Assembly: GCA_018263365.1 (NCBI GenBank)
Contig: JAANXI010000104.1
Span: 1 to 9,065, forward strand
Reading direction: 5' to 3'
DNA: 9,065 bases
DNA from: Fidelibacterota bacterium
GTDB taxonomy: Bacteria; Fidelibacterota; JAANXI01
Shown here: positions 1-5,964 of the stretch, in pieces
How the letters are laid out: each line of letters begins with the position of its first letter
How positions within the stretch are numbered: position 1 is the stretch's first letter
Translations under genes and position numbers: made by a program
Notes under the pieces: model-generated
Databases searched by the model: none
Seen by the model: only the letters and a program-made list of their open reading frames with translations
Told to the model about the DNA's origin: nothing

Positions 1-1295
1 AACGCGTCCAGTTTCTCCGCGTGTTCCTTGGAGAGTGTTTCGGCGCGCTCCTCAAGTGTGGCTATCTCGTCTTCCGGGGCATCGTCCCGCTTCATCCGGG
101 CAATTTTATTGTTCAGTTCTCCTCTGATAGACTGATACGAGTTGCTCATGCTGTCGTATTTCGCCTTGGCCCAGGGCGTTGGAATTTCGGTGCCCCCGGA
201 AGTCATCTCTTCCCATTTCACATTCGAGGGATCGAGCAATGCGGTGATATTCGGTTCCGTTGGTTCCACACCCTGCGGGTAGAAATCGTTGTAGGCAGTC
301 GACGAGGTATAGTATTCATCACCCAGTCCGGCGAACGAGTGCCCGAATTCATGCACAAACAGATACTCGTACCACTGATTATCCGTGGTGAATGTGCAGT
401 AGAGGTTGTATATCCCGCCGCCACCGTACCGCTTGTGATTGACCATCACGAACAGCGCATCATACGGGACAGCCGCCGCAATATCGCGCATGGTTTTGTT
501 GTCATCGGTAAGCAGATAGCGCGGTGAACCCAGCGAGTTGAAACTGGAATTGATAGCGGTATTGCGAAAGGAACCGTGCGTGGGTTCGTCTGTGCCGCTT
601 TGGTCCGACGGTTTGAACACGCCGTACACGTTGAATTTATCGATATGGCTCTTGTACGGCTCCTGACCAAAGAAGACGCCTTTGAACTTTTCCAGGTCCG
701 ATTTCACTTTGTCCACCTCAAAAACCGTGTATCCCTCAGCCAGGATGGCCACATCCACGTTGGTGTGCGGATCGCCGTTGTTCACCACATCGATGACCTG
801 GATGCCGGCGCCAATTGGTTCGCTGATAATATTCACGTTACCGGGATCAATGGTATAACTGAAGACCTCGTGCAGTTTGTTCTGCTTGTCCCGGTTTTCG
901 ATAACGAACCTTATGGAATCCTTGGGATACGGAATAAGTACTGACTCGTGATAGGTACGTTTGATATCGTTTTGCGCAGGTGTGGTGGTTTGGTATTCGC
1001 CAAAGATGCTGTCGTATCCCTTGGAGAATATCAGTTTGCCGGACTTTGTATCGTATACCTTGGCGTAGTATCGCCCCTGGTTGAATTGATCGATCAAATG
1101 GGTGACACTCCCCGCCCATTTTCCCTGCTGGTAGATCTCATCCACGGCAAAGGTCTGGCTCCCGGAATCGCCAGTATGATTATAGTCGATGCGCATAGTT
1201 TGATCTTTGAAGTACTCATCGAATGCCGGCTGCTGGGCGAAAACAATCGAAGTAAGTACAAAAACAGCGGTAATAAATTGTAGGAATCTTCTCAT
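1..1295 (-). CDS. Secreted M64-family (IgA-peptidase-like) zinc metallopeptidase, C-terminus cut by window edge
   Basis: I translated this frame by hand: it is open from an ATG at 1295 to base 1 (431 codons plus two bases), so the C-terminus lies outside the window. The product begins with a signal peptide (MRRFLQFITAVFVLTSIVFA, likely cleaved before QQ at residue 21), so it is exported. Residues about 25-150 resemble the M64 N-terminal beta domain. The catalytic part follows, with HEFGH at residues 315-319 and GLGDEY at 323-328, the hallmark of peptidase family M64; the HEXXH histidines bind zinc and Glu316 is the catalytic base by family knowledge. After this comes a charged helical stretch up to the edge. 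A strong Shine-Dalgarno (AAAGGAGA, 1301-1308) sits 5 nt from the ATG and fixes the start. It lies 250 nt downstream of the DUF4249-like gene on the same strand. The substrate is unknown; the IgA label comes from the family founder and need not apply. Confidence 0.9.
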   Translation of the reverse strand, partial: MRRFLQFITAVFVLTSIVFAQQPAFDEYFKDQTMRIDYNHTGDSGSQTFAVDEIYQQGKWAGSVTHLIDQFNQGRYYAKVYDTKSGKLIFSKGYDSIFGEYQTTTPAQNDIKRTYHESVLIPYPKDSIRFVIENRDKQNKLHEVFSYTIDPGNVNIISEPIGAGIQVIDVVNNGDPHTNVDVAILAEGYTVFEVDKVKSDLEKFKGVFFGQEPYKSHIDKFNVYGVFKPSDQSGTDEPTHGSFRNTAINSSFNSLGSPRYLLTDDNKTMRDIAAAVPYDALFVMVNHKRYGGGGIYNLYCTFTTDNQWYEYLFVHEFGHSFAGLGDEYYTSSTAYNDFYPQGVEPTEPNITALLDPSNVKWEEMTSGGTEIPTPWAKAKYDSMSNSYQSIRGELNNKIARMKRDDAPEDEIATLEERAETLSKEHAEKLDA

Positions 1296-1443
1296 GGGTA
1301 TCTCCTTTTAATAGGGAACGAAATTCAGAGTTTCCGTAAATGTATTGAACTCTTGGGAGTTGTGACAACAAATAAATGATGTGGAAGCTATGGCCGGGAC
1401 CGTTACTGTTGCCGCTAACCAAGAAGTGAAAAACTAATTGTAG

Positions 1444-1462
1444 AACAAGATGCCTTCTTGTT
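1444..1462. repeat. Small hairpin (7-bp stem) between DUF4249 gene and M64 gene
   Basis: AACAAGA (1444-1450), a 5-nt loop and TCTTGTT (1456-1462) form a perfect 7-bp stem. On the plus strand it is followed by AAAATTTTATTT, but no plus-strand gene precedes it. On the minus strand, the direction of the flanking genes, no T-run follows, so it is not a convincing intrinsic terminator for them. The left arm context (GTAGAACAAG) resembles the arm of the palindrome at 1525-1547 (GTAGAGCAAG when that is read on the minus strand), suggesting one small repeat family. Confidence 0.5.
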
Positions 1463-1524
1463 AAAATTTTATTTAGGGGCTAATGATTATCTCGGTACCA
1501 ACTGTCACTCTTACATAATCCGCA

Positions 1525-1547
1525 AGAGCAAGTTGTCAACTTGCTCT
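1525..1547. repeat. Perfect 11-bp palindrome overlapping the DUF4249 stop codon
   Basis: AGAGCAAGTTG, one central T, then CAACTTGCTCT form a perfect inverted repeat. Its right arm overlaps the TAG stop (1546-1548) of the minus-strand lipoprotein gene. It could act as a transcript 3' end or RNA-stabilising stem for the receptor-lipoprotein operon, but on the minus strand it is followed by TGCGG, not a T-tract, so a classical rho-independent terminator is not supported. It may be a member of a dispersed palindromic repeat. Confidence 0.6.
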
Positions 1548-2472
1548 ACATTTCTCCCGGTGGTACGACGTGAATACGGACATACGTTTCGCTGAGCGTT
1601 CCCGCATATCCGAGAGCATTGCCATCGAAAAAGTTCCGAGCCTCGTGATTCGGCGGAAAATCACTCAGATAGTAATGCCGGTAGAAGGTCTCGTTCATGG
1701 TTCCGATGATGATATCATAGGTTCCGGGTAACATGCCGAGGTTAAAAACCGGTCCCGGGAACGTAAATAACTGCGGTCCGAGGTCGGTTTCCGGGTTTTC
1801 CTCGTGCACGTACACTGTGTACAGGTGGGCATCCGGATCCTCCGGCCAGCGGAGTCTAGCTGTATCGGACGCCATGGTTTTGTGGATGAGTGCGTGCGTC
1901 CCCAAACCGGTTTCGCACGGACAGTCTGTGACACTGTCAGGCTCGAAGTTTGTGAATTCGACCGCCGGATACGGCGAAAATGAGGTAACATAGTTTTCGC
2001 CATCTATGGTGACCTGGAGTTCGTAGGATTGAGTGTTCTCCAGTGCAAAATCCAGGTCATCCAGTTTGTAGGCGCCGTAGTACATTGTATCCAAAAATGT
2101 CGCGAGGCTGTCCGGCGGGATCGTCGGGTCGAACTGCTCATCCTCGTCGAAATTAAAATACGGATAGGCGGCCGCCGTATCCTGCCAGGAGAGCGTGCTG
2201 AGCATATCGCCTGATTCGGTGCGTAGTTTAACTGATGCATCTTTTACGTGGACATTGTTCAGTGACATGCTGTCCTCAATGGTAAATGTACGGTCCACCC
2301 GGACAACGGATTTCCCCAGGTTCGTCGGAAAAAAATCGCCCTCGATTTTGTACTCCGGCGCGTACTCGAAATCGAAGTTGGACAGCGGCACATTCTTTTC
2401 GCATGAAACCCCAAGAAACATCCCCAAGATTAGCAATGCGATGAAGTGATATGGACGTTTCTTTTTCATCAT
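1546..2472 (-). CDS. DUF4249-like outer-membrane lipoprotein, partner of TonB-dependent receptor
   Basis: The product is 308 aa with a basic N-terminus, a hydrophobic stretch at residues 9-22 and a lipobox-like GVSC with Cys24, consistent with lipidation and membrane anchoring. Residues 36-100 carry the pattern seen in DUF4249 proteins: an acidic start, a beta-rich segment with a VRVDRTFTIED-like strand, then DASVKLRTESGD. The rest is beta-rich without catalytic motifs. DUF4249 proteins are uncharacterised lipoproteins that in FCB-group bacteria commonly follow a TonB-dependent receptor gene, much as SusD follows SusC. Here the ATG overlaps the receptor stop as ATGA, indicating translational coupling and a shared complex or substrate. 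A second in-frame ATG directly follows the first and could equally be the start. The family call rests on pattern and context, not a profile search; the ligand is unknown. Confidence 0.75.
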   Translation of the reverse strand: MMKKKRPYHFIALLILGMFLGVSCEKNVPLSNFDFEYAPEYKIEGDFFPTNLGKSVVRVDRTFTIEDSMSLNNVHVKDASVKLRTESGDMLSTLSWQDTAAAYPYFNFDEDEQFDPTIPPDSLATFLDTMYYGAYKLDDLDFALENTQSYELQVTIDGENYVTSFSPYPAVEFTNFEPDSVTDCPCETGLGTHALIHKTMASDTARLRWPEDPDAHLYTVYVHEENPETDLGPQLFTFPGPVFNLGMLPGTYDIIIGTMNETFYRHYYLSDFPPNHEARNFFDGNALGYAGTLSETYVRIHVVPPGEM

Positions 2473-4844
2473 ATATTAAACGAAACCCCAAATGTCGGTA
2501 TGATAGGGAACATGGAGGTCGCCGTTACCTGGGACGGCAGTTCCGCATGATTCCATTGATAGAGCAGTACATTAAAATGGTTCGTAAAGTTCAGGATTTG
2601 AAATTTGAACTGGCCGTCCCAGCCGAACCAATCGAGTTGTCTTGTGTAGTTGATATCGCCCCGGACATATGCCGGATATTGTGCGCTGTGTTTATCGCCG
2701 GACAGGCTGGTCTGCGCAAGATACGGTCGGTACCAGCCGTTGGTGTTGCTGCCACCGTACATCTTGCCGATGACCGGGGTATACGGCTGGCCGCTACTCC
2801 AATTCCAGCTGAGCCCTACTGCGTTCTTTTTGTTCAGACGATAGTTCAACACCAGGTTGAAATTATGCTCTTTATCATATTTCGGGGAATAGACTTCCCC
2901 GGAGCTTTTCTCAATGGTTTCGTCGCCGTCCAAATCGATCCGCTTTTTGATGTGCGAATAGGTGTATGAAACCCAACCGGTGAGATCACCTACCGAGCGT
3001 TTGAAAATCGTCTCCAATCCATACGCTAACCCAGTCCCGGCGATGTAGTCATCGGTCTCGTTGTACACGCTCTGGATGGGATTGGTATCCAGTACATTGA
3101 GATACGGTTTATAGTAGCCTTCCAAACTCAATTTGTGGCCATCGCCGATCCATTGCTCCACGCCGAGCACGTAATGGATTGCCCGCTGCGGATCCTGGTA
3201 TTCCGGCACCGGAAGCCAGAAGTCCACGATGCGAAGAATGGCGTCATCCTGGTTACTGGTGAACAGGAATTGCGAGTACGAGCCAACACTCCCCTTTAAT
3301 GCTGTATTCTCCCGGATGCGATATTTGAAGCCTCCGCGCAGGTCAAACCATGGTCGGTCGGAAAGTGAATAAAAGGATGTACGCACACCGAATTGGAGAT
3401 TCAGCAGGACGTTCAGCTGCCATGTATCCTGCGCGTACAGGCTGGTCAGCTGCGGCGTCCGATCTTCATCCAAATAGGTCACACCATCATTGTTGAAGGA
3501 AAATTCAAACTGGAACTGCTTGTGCTCTAACCCCAATTGCATTCGGTGGCTCTCGTTGATCTTCCAGTCGATTTTTTCGCCGAAGGTCAAATCGTACAGG
3601 GCGTTGCGAATGAGAAATCGTGTGGTAACCTTGTTGCCAGTGGAGTCCCTGGACGTCTGGCTGAAGTCCACGTCGAAATCATACACACTCTGAGCGATCA
3701 TTGTCTCTGCCACCAGGTTCGGCCGGATAATGGACTTCAGGATGGCGCTGTTCGTCGTATTGCCCCACACCCAGTTAAAATCGATGGATTGCGATTCGGA
3801 ACCGGGTGTACTAAAATCAAGCGTCAGGTTATCGGCTCCGTGATAGCCCTGCACATCCAGGCGATGGGATTGTGTAATCTGCGAATGCGCTTTCCACTGG
3901 AGGTCGTAAAAATAGTACGGAATGGTCGGAATAGTGTCATTCATGCTGTGAAAGAATTCCGCGACTTTGTCAAAATAGGTTCGCCGGGCCGAAAAAATGT
4001 AGCTCCCGTTGTATATCGGGCCCTCGACAAACGCCTTCGAACTGAGCAAGCTGACATCAAATGACATCCCGGTGATATCCCAGTACTTTTTCAGCGGCCA
4101 GTTCTCGCCCAGCATGCCGCCTCTGGGATTCCCCTCTTTGGTTGAGATTTCAAGCACAGAAGAGAGTCGTCCGCCGTATCGCACCGGAAATCCGCCGGCC
4201 TGGAAGTCGGCATCGCGGATGGCATCCGTGTTAAACGCCGAAAAAATCCCGCCGAAGTGATACGGGTTGTAGACTTCAATACCATCCAGCAGGATCAGGT
4301 TTTCGTCCGGGCTCCCGCCGCGGACGACCAGGGCAGCCGAAAAATCGTTCTGGGAGACCACGCCGGGCAGCATTTGGATGGAGCGAAAGATGTCGGCCTC
4401 CACAAATGCCGGTACAATCTCCAGTTCCCGGGTAGTCAGGTTAATCCGGCTGGTCTCCACCACCTTTTCAAAGCGCAGGCGGTTGGCTGTCACCACCACC
4501 TCTTCGCCCTGGATATTTTGTGGTATGAGGTTGAAATCAACTCGCAGCTGGCTGCCGGCATTTGCCTGAACTGTGGTATCTTCGCTGGCGTAGCCGATGT
4601 AAGAAACGGTGACAGTATAAGTCCCCGGGGAAACGTTGTGAATCACGTAATAGCCACGCTGATCCGTGGTGGCGCCCTGCTGCGTGCCCTTCAATACTAC
4701 ATTCGCATACGCCAGCGGATCGGTGGTTTCGCCGTCTTTAACAAACCCGGAAATGGTGGCGGCTGTCACTGCTTGCGCAGTACAAATGAAACCGAGAAGT
4801 ACGACAGCGTATTTTCGCAATATCCGGATGATAACTTTGATCAA
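2469..4844 (-). CDS. TonB-dependent outer-membrane receptor with N-terminal carboxypeptidase-regulatory-like domain
   Basis: The product is 791 aa. Residues 1-28 form a signal peptide. Residues 29-108 are a CarboxypepD_reg-like beta domain (ISGFVKDGETTDPLAYANV, then GTQQGATTDQRGYY and SYIGY). A TonB-box-like EEVVVTA sits at 114-120, followed by a plug domain at about 130-235 (LPGVVSQNDFSAALVVRGG, LLDGIEVYNPYHFGGI). The remainder is barrel with alternating aromatic strands, ending FGVSFNI. The length is typical for this receptor class and shorter than SusC proteins. It should import a ligand across the outer membrane using TonB energy; the ligand cannot be read from the sequence. The open frame has no ATG near its N-terminus. 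The start used is TTG at 4844, with GGAGG 12 nt upstream, which is unusually far; TTG at 4820 (Leu9) is an alternative that still leaves a signal peptide. It overlaps the DUF4249-like gene by 4 nt. Confidence 0.92.
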   Translation of the reverse strand: MIKVIIRILRKYAVVLLGFICTAQAVTAATISGFVKDGETTDPLAYANVVLKGTQQGATTDQRGYYVIHNVSPGTYTVTVSYIGYASEDTTVQANAGSQLRVDFNLIPQNIQGEEVVVTANRLRFEKVVETSRINLTTRELEIVPAFVEADIFRSIQMLPGVVSQNDFSAALVVRGGSPDENLILLDGIEVYNPYHFGGIFSAFNTDAIRDADFQAGGFPVRYGGRLSSVLEISTKEGNPRGGMLGENWPLKKYWDITGMSFDVSLLSSKAFVEGPIYNGSYIFSARRTYFDKVAEFFHSMNDTIPTIPYYFYDLQWKAHSQITQSHRLDVQGYHGADNLTLDFSTPGSESQSIDFNWVWGNTTNSAILKSIIRPNLVAETMIAQSVYDFDVDFSQTSRDSTGNKVTTRFLIRNALYDLTFGEKIDWKINESHRMQLGLEHKQFQFEFSFNNDGVTYLDEDRTPQLTSLYAQDTWQLNVLLNLQFGVRTSFYSLSDRPWFDLRGGFKYRIRENTALKGSVGSYSQFLFTSNQDDAILRIVDFWLPVPEYQDPQRAIHYVLGVEQWIGDGHKLSLEGYYKPYLNVLDTNPIQSVYNETDDYIAGTGLAYGLETIFKRSVGDLTGWVSYTYSHIKKRIDLDGDETIEKSSGEVYSPKYDKEHNFNLVLNYRLNKKNAVGLSWNWSSGQPYTPVIGKMYGGSNTNGWYRPYLAQTSLSGDKHSAQYPAYVRGDINYTRQLDWFGWDGQFKFQILNFTNHFNVLLYQWNHAELPSQVTATSMFPIIPTFGVSFNI

Positions 4845-4856
4845 GTGACTTACTCG

Positions 4857-4861
4857 CCTCC
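4857..4861 (-). promoter_or_regulatory. Shine-Dalgarno-like GGAGG upstream of the receptor gene
   Basis: GGAGG read on the minus strand lies 12 nt before the TTG at 4844, longer than the usual 5-9 nt. It is the only good ribosome-binding sequence before the receptor frame, which supports a start near 4844 rather than further in. It lies only six bases beyond the proposed cassette boundary at 4868. Confidence 0.4.
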
Positions 4862-4918
4862 GGGTAACGGTCTTGTATAAGCGGACGTTTTAATGCCGCT
4901 TATACCTTGTTGTGTGCA
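4862..4918 (-). other. attC-like recombination site (integron cassette end)
   Basis: Read on the minus strand, the 57-base element begins three bases after the lipoprotein stop codon. It has an outer arm TGCACACAAC (4918-4909, R''-like, ending in the required AAC), a short spacer AAG, a perfect 10-bp inner stem GTATAAGCGG / CCGCTTATAC (4905-4896 with 4884-4875), an 11-nt loop, a spacer AAGACC and then GTTACCC (4868-4862, R'-like, beginning with the required GTT). Length, order and AAC/GTT ends match integron attC sites. On the plus strand the fold gains C-G, G-T and T-A pairs below a single bulged A4885, giving the strand asymmetry expected of an attC bottom strand. No T-run follows the hairpin, so it does not look like an intrinsic terminator. 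It was identified by eye, without a covariance model. Confidence 0.6.
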
Positions 4919-4921
4919 GTC

Positions 4922-5497
4922 TTATACTTTTTCAATTCTGATATCATCAATCCAAAATGTTCCAGGTTGGAGAATGTTTAATTGCATTCGCAACCATCTT
5001 TCCTGAGGCACTTCAATTTCATCTTCAAATAACTTCCAATCGGATATTTCCTCATCTCCTTCAATTAATGGAGTCATTTCTCCACCCTTAGATTCGACAC
5101 CTCCTGCAGTAATTTGAAATTTTGTCCCATTATTCTTTATCCAAAAACTTATTTTATAACGAGCATGTCCCTCGTATTTCCCTGCTACAAAAAATTCATT
5201 TGTAAAACCAGGAGAATGCCAACCACCAATGTCTTCACATTCTTTGACATCAAATCTTAATGATTGTTTACCTTCTTTGTATTCTTCATTGTCAAGAATT
5301 ATCTTAAAATCAGAATTGGGGACAGTATTAGGAGTATACATTAACCAATTTACAGGTAGCCCGTTTTTTGATACCTCAAATCCACCATTTAGTCCAGCAG
5401 ATTTGTCTTTAATTTGCTCACTCATCTGACTGCATCCTGTCAGTAATACTGTTAATACAGTAATAAAGCTTAGTTGAATTTTCGTCTTTCTCTTCAT
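4922..5497 (-). CDS. Small lipoprotein with predicted carbohydrate-binding-like beta-sandwich domain
   Basis: The product is 191 aa from the ATG at 5497; an in-frame GTG at 5530 would add 11 residues but falls inside the terminal repeat and gives a poor signal sequence. A basic start (MKRKTK), a hydrophobic core and lipobox LLTGC (Cys22) indicate a type II signal peptide. The mature part looks like one galactose-binding-type, CBM-like jelly roll: an opening N-GGFE...NGLPVNW, a GKQSLRFDV strand, KISFWIKNNG, and the closing PGTFWIDDIRIE that ends many such domains. No catalytic motif is visible. It may bind glycans or another surface ligand; the exact family is not recognised. No clear Shine-Dalgarno precedes the ATG, but a 6-codon ORF overlaps it by ATGA. 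It is A+T-rich compared with its neighbours and appears to be an integron cassette cargo gene, lying upstream of the receptor operon on the same strand. Confidence 0.8.
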   Translation of the reverse strand: MKRKTKIQLSFITVLTVLLTGCSQMSEQIKDKSAGLNGGFEVSKNGLPVNWLMYTPNTVPNSDFKIILDNEEYKEGKQSLRFDVKECEDIGGWHSPGFTNEFFVAGKYEGHARYKISFWIKNNGTKFQITAGGVESKGGEMTPLIEGDEEISDWKLFEDEIEVPQERWLRMQLNILQPGTFWIDDIRIEKV

Positions 5498-5514
5498 ATC
5501 AGTAATTTTTTCAT
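5494..5514 (-). CDS. Possible six-codon leader ORF (MKKLLI) coupled to the lipoprotein gene
   Basis: ATG at 5514 opens a frame of six codons ending in TGA, which overlaps the lipoprotein ATG as ATGA (5497-5494). The main gene lacks a Shine-Dalgarno, so re-initiation from this mini-ORF is a plausible way to translate it. A short ORF next to attI1 has been reported to aid expression of promoter-proximal cassettes, which makes the idea reasonable. Such a short frame can easily arise by chance, and it too lacks a clear ribosome-binding site. Confidence 0.25.
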   Translation of the reverse strand: MKKLLI

Positions 5515-5523
5515 TTCTATTAT

Positions 5524-5533
5524 TGCACACAAC
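5524..5533. repeat. Terminal inverted repeat, upstream end of cassette
   Basis: TGCACACAAC on the plus strand at 5524-5533 is the exact reverse complement of GTTGTGTGCA at 4909-4918, so the lipoprotein gene is bracketed by a perfect 10-bp inverted repeat. In the cassette interpretation this copy supplies the GTT end (R') of the circularised attC. Confidence 0.75.
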
Positions 5534-5552
5534 ATCGGCATATCACCAATGC

Positions 5553-5625
5553 TATTCATGTTATCCTTGCTTCATATTCAAGTATTATTCATGTTATCAC
5601 TAAAAACCTTGAGGATAATATGAAG
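5553..5625. repeat. Direct repeat pair plus inverted copy (TATTCATGTTATC family)
   Basis: TATTCATGTTATC occurs at 5553-5565 and again at 5586-5598, exactly 33 bp apart. A third, inverted and slightly diverged copy (GATAATATGAA, about 5614-5624) can pair with the second copy in an 11-bp stem with one G-T pair. CTTCATATT (5570-5578) and AATATGAAG (5617-5625) form a further perfect 9-bp inverted repeat. The cluster borders the cassette and could be an operator region, a decayed recombination site or a small local duplication. Confidence 0.6.
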
Positions 5626-5679
5626 AAAAGAGGTATTAATATCAAAGTACAAACATCGTCTGACGCTGAAAAATTATAG
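5620..5679 (+). CDS. Doubtful 19-codon ORF with a ribosome-binding-site-like upstream sequence
   Basis: ATG at 5620 opens a 19-aa frame (begins MKKRGINIKVQ) ending in TAG at 5677-5679. GAGG lies 5 nt before the ATG, a good Shine-Dalgarno spacing, and the basic N-terminus is protein-like. It matches nothing I recognise. Since it overlaps the repeat cluster it may be coincidence, or the truncated start of a gene lost when the region was rearranged. Confidence 0.15.
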   Translation: MKKRGINIKVQTSSDAEKL

Positions 5680-5710
5680 TGAGAATACAATACGAGCCTA
5701 TCTCAATGGA

Positions 5711-5809
5711 TTACGCATATTTCTCGACTATCTTTCTACCCAGAAACCGGATGGAATCGATTTGCAGTGAATCAGCAATTGCATTCAGTGCTTCTTTATT
5801 GTTCGCCAT
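5711..5809 (-). CDS. Doubtful 32-codon ORF, possible small protein or gene remnant
   Basis: ATG at 5809 opens a 32-aa frame (begins MANNKEALNAIADSLQ, ends IVEKYA) that stops at 5711-5713. The composition suggests one or two amphipathic helices, more protein-like than the frames opposite it. No good Shine-Dalgarno is present and an in-frame TGA lies 24 nt upstream, so it cannot be the tail of a much longer intact gene. Function is unknown. Confidence 0.2.
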   Translation of the reverse strand: MANNKEALNAIADSLQIDSIRFLGRKIVEKYA

Positions 5810-5964
5810 GATATATCCGTCGCTTTTTTCTCAAATACGAACCCGAAAGTACGATCATTCCGTTTTTACTTCAACCTAATTGCAGCGGATTCCATCCTTT
5901 GAATCGGGGAAAACTGCGTAAATTGGAATGAGATTTTGGATCTGTGTATTAATACCGGAGCACA

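Larger units (their letters stand above)
4868..5532 (-). mobile_element. Putative integron gene cassette carrying one lipoprotein gene
   Basis: The proposed 665-base cassette runs on the minus strand from the T after G5533 to the G at 4868, the two G^TT crossover positions. The key sign is that GTTGTGTGCA at the upstream junction (5533-5524) is the exact reverse complement of TGCACACAAC (4918-4909) inside the attC-like site. In the excised circle these would be the paired outer arms of a regular attC. A single gene (5497-4922) fills most of it, with a 35-nt leader and only 3 nt between stop and attC. Base composition supports foreign origin: by direct count G+C is 22/60 in 4981-5040 against 35/60 in 4141-4200 of the receptor gene. 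There is no integrase or second cassette in view, so it would be a lone or end-of-array cassette. Confidence 0.55.
5537..5964. other. 428-bp A+T-rich intergenic region with repeats and no convincing gene
   Basis: This stretch separates the minus-strand cassette/receptor block from the divergent plus-strand protease gene, so promoters for both directions should lie here; I could not assign any with confidence. Its left end (5553-5625) is a cluster of direct and inverted repeats. Two very short frames exist (5620-5679 plus, 5711-5809 minus). A 66-codon plus frame beginning with GTG at 5679 has no ribosome-binding site or protein-like features. A sampled 60-base stretch (5761-5820) has 23 G+C, lower than the coding DNA to its right. 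Confidence 0.6.

Noticed and set aside
21..527. Long plus-strand open frame of 168 codons
   Set aside because: It lies opposite the M64 peptidase frame, which has a signal peptide, HEXXH motif and ribosome-binding site; the plus frame has none of these.
4257..4880. Plus-strand 207-codon open frame opposite the receptor gene start
   Set aside because: It is a mirror of the receptor coding frame and runs through the attC-like hairpin; no ribosome-binding site or recognisable protein pattern.
4875..4905. Rho-independent terminator for the lipoprotein gene
   Set aside because: The 10-bp stem is followed on the minus strand by AAGACCGTTACC, not a T-run, and the linked outer arms fit an attC-like site better.
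5497..5530. Upstream GTG start for the lipoprotein, adding 11 residues
   Set aside because: The GTG lies within the terminal repeat, has no ribosome-binding site, and the extra residues would push the basic signal-peptide start inward; the ATG at 5497 gives a standard lipoprotein signal.
5524..5566. Second attC site just upstream of the cassette
   Set aside because: GGATAAC and GTTGTGT could serve as ends, but only a 4-bp inner stem is possible and the element would be 43 nt, too short and weak to call.
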